Part shown: one piece after another, positions 1-11,600 of the stretch
Layout of the letters: the number at the start of each line of letters is the position of its first letter
How positions within the stretch are numbered: the first letter of the stretch is position 1
Source: Symbiodinium natans
Lineage: Eukaryota > Sar > Dinophyceae > Suessiales > Symbiodiniaceae
Assembly: GCA_905221605.1 (NCBI GenBank)
Contig: CAJNDS010000113.1
Location: forward strand, 1,449,082-1,513,081
Length of the DNA stretch: 64,000 nt
Direction of reading: 5' to 3'
The notes under the pieces: generated by a model
What the model was told of the DNA's origin: nothing
Databases searched by the model: none
The model's input: the letters and a program-made list of their open reading frames with translations, nothing else
Translations under genes and position numbers: made by a program

Positions 1-87
1 AGCCTGGATCACTGCGAGGACGATGCCAAGCAGTACGACGAGAGCAATGGCCCAGTTGAGCTGGCATGGAATTCGATGGCTGTGCTG
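1..87 (-). CDS. Possible exon with one membrane helix, cut by window edge
   Basis: Read on the minus strand, this stretch is open and encodes a strongly hydrophobic run (LNWAIALVVLLGIVLAVIQA), which looks like one transmembrane helix, preceded by a short polar segment. It continues off the left edge, so neither the protein nor its splice sites can be defined. It lies downstream of the AAA gene tail and may be a separate gene. The plus strand is also open here, so the coding call is tentative. Confidence 0.25.
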
Positions 88-286
88 TCGCCAAGTCGCT
101 TCACGCGAAAATTCCCTAGCTCAGCTTCCGGTGCCCTAGACGCAGAACTTCGGATGCTGACAGTCTGAGAATTCTAGAAAGCAAAGCCCGGCTCGCACGC
201 GGCACGGACGCCCATAAACTCGCATTGACCCGCTGAGCGGCTTTGAGGGGCCAAATTTCAGGGCTTAGGGAAAGCCGCGAAAGCCT

Positions 287-405
287 CTCACAACTTGGGA
301 TGTTCCCCCTTATACTAACAGTCCTGAACAAACTAAAAAATAGGGGGTACCAGAATCCCTCTTAAGGACTGTTAGTAGAAGGGGGAAAATATCCCAACTC
401 ACAAC
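287..405. mobile_element. MITE-like TIR element with 8-bp target duplication
   Basis: A 103-bp element (295-397) begins TTGGGATGTTCCCCC and ends GGGGGAAAATATCCCAA. Its arms (about 295-325 and 366-397) pair through CTAACAGTCCT / AGGACTGTTAG. It is flanked by an exact 8-bp direct repeat, CTCACAAC, at 287-294 and 398-405, which looks like a target-site duplication. It has no coding capacity, so movement would need a transposase supplied elsewhere. Related sequence lies at 10108-10175 and 14931-15020, the latter in an intron of the AAA gene. Confidence 0.7.
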
Positions 406-1266
406 CACGCACAGTAACGTCTGGCGCCTTCATGGTGCTGAGGAGCACAGGTGCAGCAGCACTCGGGTGGTGCGCTGCACTCTGTGGTCCACTAGTCGAA
501 GCTTGCTCACGTGGCACAATCTTCGGGTGAAGACGTAGAGCAACCTATCTATATCTCCATATGTATAGCATGTGTGTATATGTGTATGTACGTGTCCGCA
601 TACCATTCTTGCTGTGGCTGGTCCAGCATGGCAACAAGCTCTCCTTGGTCCTCTTCTGAAACACCATGACACACCCGGTTGAGAAGCATGAGTCCCTAAA
701 CCCCAGAATCATAAACCTTTGAGCCGAGAGAGCCACCGGGCCACAGAGGCCCGCAGGATCGGAGCGCAGGCTTGTCTGCATGGCTCAAGGTGCAACATGG
801 TGCCATGTAAACATCTCCATCTGTAACATGGAGTTCCCTTCCGAACTTGTTTGTGAATGGCGCCCACGATGAGCTTTCTGAGATGGAATCGCGAGGTCAC
901 AGTGAGACTGTCCTTTAGGAAACGCATCACTGTCCTAAACGGGCTGTGCTTCTGCGCTGCACTTTGAATGCAGAAAGGCACTGCCACTGGGAAGACAAGA
1001 ATCAGCTGGCATGTCGCGTCTTGTAGGCGTCAATGCAGCCCATACACACGTAGTGGGTGCCACCTCCACATCGGTAGCCGTCAGACAGCCGGTAATGGCA
1101 AATCCCACAGTTTTCGTCAGGCGGATTGGCTACCTGAGCTTTCTGAGTGACATCCCAGGGCCCGTAAACTCAGGAGGGCATGCCGCTCTACCAGCAATGG
1201 CCAAGATACATTCAGCTCAAACCACTCAAAGTTGGCCTTGGTAGCCCAGCAACCATACTATGATAA

Positions 1267-1336
1267 GGGCACCCTTTTTTTGGGTTGGTTATTTTATACG
1301 GGAACCAAGAACCAAAAAAAAAGGGGTAAAGGGTAC
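1267..1336. repeat. Short TIR element (GGGCACCC ... GGGTACC)
   Basis: An imperfect inverted repeat of about 70 bp. The left arm reads GGCACCC, a T-run, then GGGTTGGTT; the right arm reads AACCAAGAACC, an A-run, then GGGTACC. The same termini and layout recur in intron 1 of the cation channel gene at about 38097-38178, so this is a dispersed family. Confidence 0.5.
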
Positions 1337-1475
1337 CACTGGGCTACTAAGTGGCTGGGCAGAGGCCAAGACAGTCCAGCGCATCCAGCGTCGACATCTC
1401 CTGCGCCAGGACATGGCCCCGGATCACCCCCCCGTTTTTTTTTGGAACCCACCTCGCAACCCTAAACCCTAGACC

Positions 1476-1528
1476 CTAAGCCCGAAGCCCTAAGCCCCCT
1501 AAACCCTAAACCCTAAACCCTAAACCCT
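1476..1528. repeat. Interstitial telomere repeat (CCCTAAA)n
   Basis: About seven CCCTAAA units with substitutions in the first copies. It ends next to a coding-like exon of the minus-strand gene tail (1537-1600). Confidence 0.9.
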
Positions 1529-1536
1529 GAAGAAGC

Positions 1537-2260
1537 TCATCTCTTCGTGCTTGAGAAGCTCCTCCACCACCTTCTCCCCTTCTTGCTGGGGCAGTTTCCT
1601 TGGTGACTGACAGATACCGACCAGCCAGCCCTAAACTCAATGTCCAAGAAGCAGGGGGTATTTCCCAACGCAAGGATACCTCCCCCCCTTACACCCCCCC
1701 CCCCCCCCCAAAGAAGCACCTTCATCTTGGGAAAGGCCCCCATATGGATTCCGCCACTGAAGGTAAGTATCTCTTCCTCCTTCACCTCCTCCTTGGGCCT
1801 CTCGCGGTTTTTGCCCTTGGCAAGGGCCTTGGCCACAGCCTGCCCAAGGTACGAGGTGCATTTGAACGGACTTCGTGTTTTTTTGGTCTCCAAGGAATAC
1901 GCGTCTGCAAAGCTCGTGAGACTTTGGCAACTTCAACATCCCAAAAATGAAGTTACAGCCGGCGGCTAAGGCTCAAAGGCTTGCTGCGCCTTGACATGAT
2001 CATCTCTGGAAGGAGCAGAGCCACCAGGCTCGTCTTCGTCCAGCATGTCGTCTGCCTTCATGGCCTCAGGCCGGACTGTCGCATGCTGCACGTTGTCACT
2101 CGGCTTGGGGTCCACAGCAGACTATTCCGAACTCCATCTTCTCCTGGCAAGTTCAAGCGTAAGCTGCTGACAGTCTCCACACCTTTGAGCAGCTCTGCTG
2201 CCATCTCCCGCGCCAAAGAGCCCACTGCTTCCTGCCATGGGGGCCGCCCACGCTTGGGCG
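1537..2260 (-). CDS. Candidate charged C-terminal tail exons of the AAA gene
   Basis: Three coding-like minus-strand blocks follow the last AAA lid helix. One at about 2135-2260 includes EAVGSLAREMAAELLKGV. One at about 1985-2105 is acidic (KADDMLDEDEPGG). One at about 1765-1893 is Lys/Glu-rich (KEEVKEEEILTFSGG). A short block at 1537-1600 reads EGEKVVEELLKHEEMSFF. Frames change between blocks, so introns must intervene; the last two are separated by a G/C-rich run near 1684-1710. No domain is recognised. They could be the disordered tail of the AAA protein or a separate small gene. Confidence 0.35.
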
Positions 2261-2629
2261 GTCGGCTTCGCCGAGTCTCCGGCGAGGCAGGAAGCTCGCC
2301 TCGGTCACCTGAGCGAAAGGTTCTGCGGCTTGGTGGTTGGTGGTGGGAGGCGTCTGGAATCCTTCATCAGCGGTGGGGAGCGGAGCATGCGCACATCAGG
2401 AAAAGTTAAGGTCACTGCCTGAGGCTTCTGCAGACGACCGCCCGCCCTCTCCCCCTTGCATGCCGATGAGAAAGTCCTCTGGCAGCCTCGTGCTGACTAG
2501 CGGTGACAAGCCGATAAATAGGATATAACAGGACGTGCTTGGGGTAATGTGATCACTACGCCACCCTGTGCATCCAAGCTGCAGCTGGCGGCAAGCCATG
2601 CCGCTGACTGCAAGCTGCGACGTGGGGTC

Positions 2630-5600
2630 TCCCAAGCGCGTCGCCAAGCGGCGGAAAGCTCTTTCGGCAAGAGTCACCGCAAGTCCTGGATCCCACCCTA
2701 CTGGCCCACCACGCCAGAATTCATAAAAACCCAGAGCAGTTCTACACGGCCGCAGCACACGCATGGCTAGAACTGGCTTGCAAATGACACATCGACGCGT
2801 GTGGCTGGACCAACAGCGACTCTGCCCCTAAACCCTAAACCCTAAACCCTAAACCCTAAACCCTAAACCCTAAACCCTAAACCCTAAACCCTAGGCCCAT
2901 CTGCATGACTCAATGCATGGCAAGGTATGGCTCACTCAAAGCTCGCCCTTAGCACATCCCAGCACAAAATGGCATATTTGGGGGTTTAGGGTTTAGGGTT
3001 TAGGGTTTAGGGTTTAGGGTCCAGGGTTTAGGGTTTAGGGTTTAGGGTTCAAGGTTTAGGGTTTAGGGTTTAGGGTTTAGGGTTTAGGAGGGACCCCTGA
3101 TAAAGCACCTTGAATGGGAGGATCCCTAGGTATGATAAGGACCCCAATACGGTACCCCGAATATCGTTAGACCACCATTTTCATTGTCAAAGCACAGCTG
3201 GGACGGATCACTAAGCTTAGTGCCTCACGAACCCGTGGTCGATGGTCAGATGGCGACTCACGACAACTGCACCCTTAACCCTGTAAACCCTTTCACCCTT
3301 TGAACCCGCTAAGCCCTTGAACACCTTCAACCCTTTCGACCCGTTAAACCCTTTAAACCCCTTCAACCCTTTCGACCCTTTAAACCCTCTAAACCCTTCA
3401 AAACCCCTTAAACCTCTTCAACCCTTTCGACCCTTTTAAGCCCTTTTGAGCCCTTAAAAAACGCAGAACCCTGAAGTCCTCCATTGTGCTGCGAGATCTC
3501 GGTTCCATGCTGCTGTTGGATGTGCCCCGCCAAGGCTGCCCCAAGGCCGGGCGCGAATGAAAGATTAAAGCGATCTTGCGCTGCGTGCTCACCTTCCGTG
3601 GGGGCAGCTTTCAAAATGACCGTCCCCATCTTTTTGGGGATACACATAGTAGCAAGGGGCCGCCTTAGAATAGCAACCCCAAAGCCTAGAAACATGCCCT
3701 AACCCCCAGCTGCACAGAAAGCTTCAGGAAGCATCGGTGACCAACCCTAAACCCTAAACCCTAAACCCTAAACCCTAAATACCGAGGACTGCAGGATCCG
3801 AAGGGCCTCTGGCTTAGTGGGGACCAGCGAGTCGCACCAAAAGGACACCCAATATATACACTCACCAATACTAGAAAGGAACCTGATGTACACTCACCAA
3901 AAAGAGTTATATAAACCCTGCTTCATAATATGGGGTAGTTGTCAAAATTCATGTTCCTTTTTGGACACCCTAAATATTAGGTGCCGCTTTTTTTCGGGAC
4001 CCAAGAAATGACCATAATCTTGACAACCAACCGTCTATGACACGACCCGTCATTCTGATAAGCTGTCACACTCTCTCGAACCCTAAACCCTAAACCCTAA
4101 ACTCTAAACCCTAAACCTGCCCTAAACCCTAAACCCTAAAAGTGCTCTCAAAGTGGCAGATCTCCGCCAGCTCTTCGGCGCTGTAGTCTTCCAGTTGCAG
4201 GACCAAGGAGAACCGGCGCCGCAGTCCCGGGTCCGAATCCATCAGCACCTTAAGTCACTAAGCGAGATCAAGGGGGCAAAGTATGTGCGGTCTAGGGTTC
4301 AGGGCTTAGGGCTTAGGGTTTAGGGTTTAGGGTTTAGGGTTTAGGGTTTTGGGCTCCACGTCCCACGACACTGCAGTTGCACCTGTTCTGCTTGGGTCCC
4401 TGACGTCCATCTTGTCCGCATACCCTGCCAGGACTACCTGAGACTGCAGGCGTCACACAACCCTAAACCCTAAACCCTAACCCCTAAACCCTAAACCCTA
4501 AACCCTAAACCGGGCTCCAGAGGTGCTGCTCTATCCCGATGCCTCCCTAAATCCTAACCCCTAAACCCTAAACCCTAAACCCTAAAACCCTAAAACCCTA
4601 AAACCCTAAACCCTAAACCCTAAACCCTAAACCCTAAACCCTAAACCCCAAACCCTAAACCCTAAACCAAAGCATTAGTTAGGGGCAGATTTTGAGCAGG
4701 GCTGTGAGAAGCAGGGCTGCCAATAACCCTGTGCGATGGTTCTCCACCTCTGTCAAGAGGGTGCGGATCACTTCTCCACTGAATTTGTCTCCTCCCCGGT
4801 CTGCCAACGCATATGCCTCGTGCAGCAAAGCGTGGTGCGGAGTCGTGGGCAGCCATGCATCGCTCAGTGCACCGCAAAGAGAACTCCAGACAGAATGGCG
4901 CCTCATCAATAAACAAGCATCCTCCCATTGCGTCACCTCACGCGGTGCAAGATGACGGAAAAAGTGAGAGTCATCTGAAGGGCAAAAACAACTTGAAGCC
5001 AACAGGGAGTTCATCAAACGCGGCGACAGTCGCGCACAGCTTCCGCCACTGTAGGGGCTGTTTGACCCACAAACTGTCCTCAGGGTCGAGATGCACACAA
5101 GTGAACACGTCTTTGAGGGGGCACGATCAGCCTGCCTTTTAGAGCCAGAGCATTCCGCTCGACGAAGGTGTCGCGTGGAAGCACACCGTGGGCATACAGA
5201 TACCGGCCGATCAGCCGGGCGACCGTCGTCTTGCCGGTCCTTACCGCGTGTTTCAGATGGTGGCACGAGTGTTCCAACTCTGCAAGTGCCATACTTACTG
5301 AACACCCATCCAAAGATCCCAGGGTTGCCTGTCAGCCGCAAGTTGAGGCTAGTTTGAAGCACACGCGGATCTCCCCCGCGCTCGACGAAAGCCACCGTCC
5401 GAGAGAGCTCGGCAAAGAAGGCTTTGACATTTGCCATGCCTCCAATCGACACGGGACACATGTCAAGATAAACTCTTCAGAACCTGTCAGAACCCTTTCA
5501 GAAGGAATGCAACGTGCAAAGCTCTCCAAGTTCGGGGCCTGTGAGGCGTTCCACCTCCTCCTGCACGCGCTTCCGCAACTCCGGGTCGCCCATGGTCGGG

Positions 5601-5650
5601 CGCTCCTCGATGCCGAAGTCTGCAGCTGTGAAAACGGCCACCTGTGGGGC
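2630..5650 (-). CDS. AAA module D4 exons (P-loop split by intron, Walker B changed)
   Basis: Exons: about 5515-5650 (leader TAADFGIEERP, helix ELRKRVQEEVERLTG); 5330-5430 (FFAELSRTVAFVERGGDP then LRLTGNPG); 5118-5245 (TGKTTVARLIGRYLYAHGV, VLPRDTFVERN); 4730-4845 (LLHEAYALADRGGDKFSG, TLLTEVENHRTG); 4141-4255 (DPGLRRRFSLVLQLEDYSAE); 3480-3610 (FAPGLGAALAGHIQQQHG, ending HNGG); 2630-2692 (LAVTLAERAFRRLATRLGD, final lid helix). The Walker A motif is split by an intron between NPG and TGKTT. Walker B reads LLHEAY instead of LFLDEAY, so the Mg-coordinating Asp is His: D4 may bind but not hydrolyse ATP. The last two exons confirm the lid despite the telomere repeats between them. Confidence 0.7.
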
Positions 5651-8600
5651 TCTACAAAAACAGGCAAAACAAAAAATCGGGTTCGCCTATCTGCCCCATT
5701 AGGGGTGTATTGTATTTCGGCACCAACTATTTTGGGAAAGGCCCCGGTGGGACAAAGCTGGTGCAGTGGCACCGCTTCGCCGCCTCTGCCTTCACGTCCT
5801 GGATGCTCCGCCCGCCTGCATGCAATGCAAGGCAAAGAACCCGGAGCACGGAGAGAGCCCAACAACCTCTTAACTTAGGGACATGCCTTAACTGAAAATT
5901 GGGATCTGAAATTGAAGGTACTTTCCTTGCGCAAGGGAGTAGGGGAAGTAATGACAAGCTGTAACAAGCTGACAAGCTATGAAAAGCTATGAAACAAGGT
6001 GGAGGGCTAAGATGGACAGGCAAGCCTAGGGACTCATGCACACGCCCAAAAGCACAAAGACGCGGCCAGGCTGAATGCCACAAAGCTGCTCCGTTGTCGG
6101 GACAGCGTGGGTGCATCTTGCGGCGAGCCCGGGGCTGGATTTTTCGCAGGCAGGGACATCTGCGCAAACGCCTCAGGAACGGAGTTGGCTCTGAAGCTCC
6201 GAAAGCTCCGCAAGCTCGAAGTGCACTTCGGACCTTGCTGAGGGGTAAGCCTCAGGGTACTTCGCCACGATTCGAACGATCTGCCTGTCCAGGGCCTTCT
6301 CCTTAGCAGCACGCCACGGTTCGCCTTTTGCAAATCGCGCAGGGTACCTTTTGCATTCGTTCTGTTGCTTTCCAAGGGGCTGTCAAATTCACCGACAGTC
6401 CTGCATTCTGCTGAGCAATGTCCTTAAGAGTGACATGGTGCACTGACAACGGCATCATCATGCGGACGTCCCATCACAGGCAGGCTTTCATGGCTGCCAA
6501 TAAGTGGAAGTGGCGCGCCAGAAGAAATTCTCGATGTGCTTCTCCAGCTTCTCCCGCAAGCCGGGTTCGAACTCACGTTGGTGCCGGTGCCTTCATGTGA
6601 GGCGGTCTGGCTCAGCTAGGGTGCAGCCCACATGATCTAGGGTTTAGGGTTTAAGGGTTAAGGGGTTAGGTTTAGGGTTTAGGGTTTAGGGATCACAAGG
6701 CAGCCTGGCACAGGTCTCGCAAATGTAGGCCAGCTCGCCGGGTGTGTAGTCGTCCAGGTGCAGGCGGTTAGGAAATCGTCTGGCTAAGCCTTCCTCGAAC
6801 GCACCCCCAAAAGTAAAGCAAGGAACAAGACTGTGCAGCAGCTGAAGCAGCAACGTTTAGAGTCAAGCATCTTCAGCACGCATGAGTCGTCCCATCTTCT
6901 CCTCTGTGCATGGCATGTGACGCAGGCCAGACGCGTGCATTGAACTTGACAAAAGAAGAAGCTCGGTATGCCTTGTAGCCGGCCAGCACGACCATCAAAT
7001 TTGTGCGGTGGTTCTCGACTTCTGTTAGCAGCGTCCTGCCATGCATCAATTTCTGGAAGGACACACAAATATCGTTTCCGGGAGTGGGTCCGGGTTGGGC
7101 ACCGTGTGCAGCAGCGGGTAGGGGGCCCAAAAGCCCACGCAGACATAAGGATTCTACAAGCATTTCTCCAGAATTCTCCCTTACAAAGGGGGCCCTTCTA
7201 CCCCTAGCACATAGGCTCCTTATGTTTATGTACAAAGGGGGCCCTTCTACCCCTAGCACAGAGGCTCCTTATGTTTTATGTGGCTTCTTGGGCCCCCAAA
7301 AGCGGTGTGCACTGCGGCGCCTTAAGGCCTCCTGGGAGAACGCATCGCCCGCGCCACCGACCCCAGCAGCAGAGTCCATCAGGGCGTAGGCCTCATCCAG
7401 GAAGAGGCAGCCTCAGTCGGCCCCCCAGCATCCCTTTAGGGTAAAGGCTGGAGGTGAATTTCTTGGGACTCTTTACAAGCAAGGGTAAAGATGAACCCTA
7501 ACCCCTAAACCCCTAAACCTCCAAACCCCTAAACCCCTAAGCCTCGAAACCCTGAAACCCTGACACCCTAAACTCTAAACCCTAGAAACCTAAACCTCTA
7601 AACCTCCTAACCCTAAAAACCCTCAACCCTCAACCCTAAACTCTAAACCCCCAAACCATAAACCCCCAAACCATCCCTAAACCCTAAAAACCCCAAAAGC
7701 AAACCCTAAAAATCCCTAAAAGCCCTAAAACCCTAGACCCTAAACCCCCCAAAAACCTACCAGCACAGCAGCCTCCCATGGCTTCCTGGACCGCCGCTTT
7801 CACCCGTGGCGCGGTCCCGCCCATGAACTCCGCCTTGAGCTCCAGGCCTTGGTGTTGGATTGTTCCCCCCTTGTAATTAGTGTGGGGGTTTAGGGTTTAG
7901 GGTTTAGGGTTTCGGGTTTAGGGTTTAGGGTTTAGGGTTTAGGGTTTAGGGTTTAGGGTTTAGGGTTTAGGGTCTAGGGTCTAGGGTCTAGGGTTTAGGG
8001 TTTATTGAGCATCTCTGGTCCAAGCATTCACTAGTTGAGCAGCTTTCAAGGCCACAGGGGAATACCCACCCGCCCATTGGGTCCCACACCATTCGGAACA
8101 ATATCCAACCTCCTTCTTCTCTAAGCGGCCCCGTTCCCAATCTCTTAGACACTTGCTCGACGGAATACTTTAAAATTAAAATCCCAAACCCTAGACATAA
8201 AACTCGAAGCATCATGTCACCGAGTTCGCACTCCCATATTTGAGCCTCGATGCGTGGGACATAAAACTCGAAAAAAACCCGTGGAAATCCTAAACCCTAG
8301 ACATAAAACTCTACAAAAACTGTGAAAATCCCAAACCCTAGACATTAAACTCAAAAAAACTGTGAAAATCCTAAACCCTAGACAAAAAACTCGAAAAAAA
8401 CTGTGAAAATCCTAAACCCTAGACATACCCTAAACATAAAACTCGAAAAATCATGTCAACGAGTTCGCACTCCCATATTTGAGCCTCGATGCGTGGGACA
8501 TAAGACTCGAAAAAAAACTGTGAAAATCCTATACCCTAGACATAAAACTTGCCGAAAAAAACTGTGAAATCCTAAACCCTAGACATAAAACTCGCAAAAA

Positions 8601-11600
8601 ACTGTGAAAATCCTAAACCCTAGACATAAAAACTCGAAAAAACAACTGTGAAAATCCTAAACCCAGACATAAAACTCAAAAAAAAACTGTGAAAATCCTA
8701 AACCCTAGACATAAAACTGGAAAAAACTGTGAAAATCCTAAACCCTAGACATAAAATTCGAAAAAAAAAAACTGTGAAAATCCTAAACCCTAGACATACA
8801 ACTCGAAAAAACAACTGTGAAAATCCTAAACCCTAGACATAAAACTTGCCGAAAAAAACTGTGAAATCCTAAACCCTAGACATAAAACTCGCAAAAAACT
8901 GTGAAAATCCTAAACCCTAGACAAAAACTCGAAAAAACAACTGTGGAAATCCTAAACCGAGACATAAAACTCAAAAAAAAACTGTGAAAATCCTAAACCC
9001 TAGACATAAAACTCGGAAAAAACTGTGAGAATCCTAAACCCTAGACATAACACTCGAAAAAAACTGTGAAAATCCTAAACCCTAGACATACCCTAAACAT
9101 AAAACTCGACATAAAACTCGAAAAAAACTGTGAAATCCTAAACCCTGGACATAAAACTCGAAAAAAACTGTCAAAATCCGAAACCCTAGACGTAAAACTC
9201 GAAAAAAAACTGCGAAAGTCCTAAACCCTAAACATAAAACTTGCCGAAAACAAAACCGTGAACATGATTCTTCCCCAACCCTCCCTTGATCTTCATCCCG
9301 GAGACATAAGACTTAAAAAACTGTGAAAATCCTAAACCCTAGACATAAAACTCGAAAAAAACTGTGAAAATCCTAAACCCAGACATAACACTCGAGAAAA
9401 AGCTGTGAAAATCCTAAACCCTAGACATAAAACTCGAAAAATCATGTCACCGAGTTCGCACTCCCATATTTGAGCCTCGATGCGTGGGACATAAAACTCG
9501 AAAAAAACTGTGAGAATCCTAAACCCTAGGCATAAAACTCGAAAAAAACTCCTAAACCCTAGATATAAAATTCGAGAAAAAATGTGAAAATCCTAAACTC
9601 GAAAAAAACTGTGAAAATCCTAAACCCTCGACATAAAACTTGCCGGAGTCCCACACATCGAGGCTCAAATATGGGAGTGCGAACTCGGTGACAAGCCCTA
9701 GGCATAAAACTTGCCGAAAAAAACTGTGAACATGATTCTTCCCCAACCCTCCCTTGAACTTCTACCCGGAGACATAAGACCTAAAAAGGACTGTGAAAAT
9801 CCTAAACCCTAGACATAAATCTCGAAAAAAAGCTGTGAAAATCTAAACCCTAGACATAAGACTCGTGCCTTTGCCGACGAAGGTTTTGTGCCTTGCCGAC
9901 GAAGGTTTCGTGCCTTGCCGACGAAGGTTTTGTGCCTTGCCGACGAAGTTTTTGTGCCTTGTCGACGAAGGTTTTGTGCCTTGCCGACGAAGGTCTTGTG
10001 CCTTGCCGACAAAGGTTTTGTGCCTTGCCGACGAACGTGTTTAACATTTAAATATATATATATATATATATAGTAGGAGAGGTTTAGGGTTTAGGGTTTA
10101 GGGTTTAGGGTTTAGGAAAAGAATAGGGGGCACAAGGGTCCCTACTAAGGACTGTTAGGATAAGGGGGAACATCGCGGCCTCGGCGTCACCATGGTGGAG
10201 ACGAGGTTTTAAAAACCCTCTCATTCCTAAGAGGAGGGTTTAGGGTTTAGGGCCGCACTGCACAGGGTTTAGGGCTTAGGGCTTAGGGCTTAGGGCTTAG
10301 GGCTTAGGGCTTAGGGCTTAGGGCTTAGGGCTTAGGGCTTAGGGTTTAGGGTTTGGGGTTTGGGGTTTAGGGTTGGTTTAGGAATGGTCCTCCTCAACCC
10401 AACAAGCGAATATGTGAGATATCCTCAGGGCCAAAGAACTTCATAAGCCTCAGCTTTCAAAAGAAAAGAGAGCAGCTCCTAACTGCAAGCGCCCGTGGCC
10501 GTTCTTCTCCACGAAGCTGTCCTTCGGAAGCACTCCGTACGTGTGGAAGAAGCGCGCCAGGAGTCGCGCGAAGGTCGTCTTGCCAGTGCCGGGGTTGCCA
10601 GTGATGATGATGTTCAAGCAAACACGCAGGTCGCTCCTGGTGCCTGTTTGCTCCACAAAGGCCACCTTCTGCCGAACCTGTGCGAACCACTCCTTGGCTT
10701 TGGTCATCCCTACCAGGTTGCTCACCTCCTCATCAATCGCATCTTTCTGCTCCTTGCCTTCCCCAATCGGAGCGCCCACTTCGAAGTCTGCAGGTGTCAG
10801 GAACTCACTCTCCGGGACCTCTCCAGGCGTCTCGCCCTCTTGGATCCTGTTGAAGAGCCTTTCCAGGGCACCGCTTCTGGCAAGGGCTCTTCATGCTCAA
10901 CGGTTTCAAGCTTCAGGCTTCCCAGATGTGTCTAGGCTTAACGGGTCCGTTTTCTTGCAAGCCCGGGGGGGGTGGGCGGGGGGGGGAGGGGGGGGGCGCG
11001 GGGTGACACATACATGTGTCTGTCAGAACATGCAGGAGGGCCTTGTGATCCGGTTCTGCACGGCTCGCTGTAGGAGCCTCCTAGCCAAGGCCAAGTTGCC
11101 CCTCTCGCCCAGCTCCTTGCCTTGGCCCCCTCCACCGAAGACCTCGTTGATGTGCTCCGTGAGACGCGCGGCCAAGCGCTCCTCGAAGGCCAGGGCTCCA
11201 GAGGGTAGGTGCGCCGCGGTCTTCTCAATAAACTGCACCAGCTCCACCGCCGTGAAGTCCGGAATCGAGACTTGCGTGGGAAAGCGGGCCTCGATGGACG
11301 GCTCCATGCGTGCAATCCTTGCGAGGCCTTGCTGGGTGCCGAGGATGACGAAGAGGGTGGTTCCGCTGCTGGCGCCGTCGATATTCCCAAGAGCCGCAGC
11401 CAGTGCTCGGACCACGTCACGGGAGTCCACCAGCGCATCGACGTCCTTTATGGCCAGGCAGCCATGCTCAGCAGCTGCAATGCGTCCAGCAATGATGTCG
11501 GTGGGATCGCCCTTGTCCACCAGCTCTTGGGCGTCAACCTCCGGGCCCCCCCCCCCCCAGTGTTTGAAGCGACCGTTGGAAAGATGATGTTGGAATGATG

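Noticed and set aside
782-800. Dinoflagellate spliced-leader sequence (GGCTCAAG match)
   Set aside because: Only the 3' octamer matches; the upstream CCGTAGCCATTTT part is absent here and was not found elsewhere by eye.
9809-10047. Small proteins with HKTFVGKAQNLRRQG-type repeats
   Set aside because: They arise from a 22-bp minisatellite read in cycling frames; several frames and both strands are equally open.
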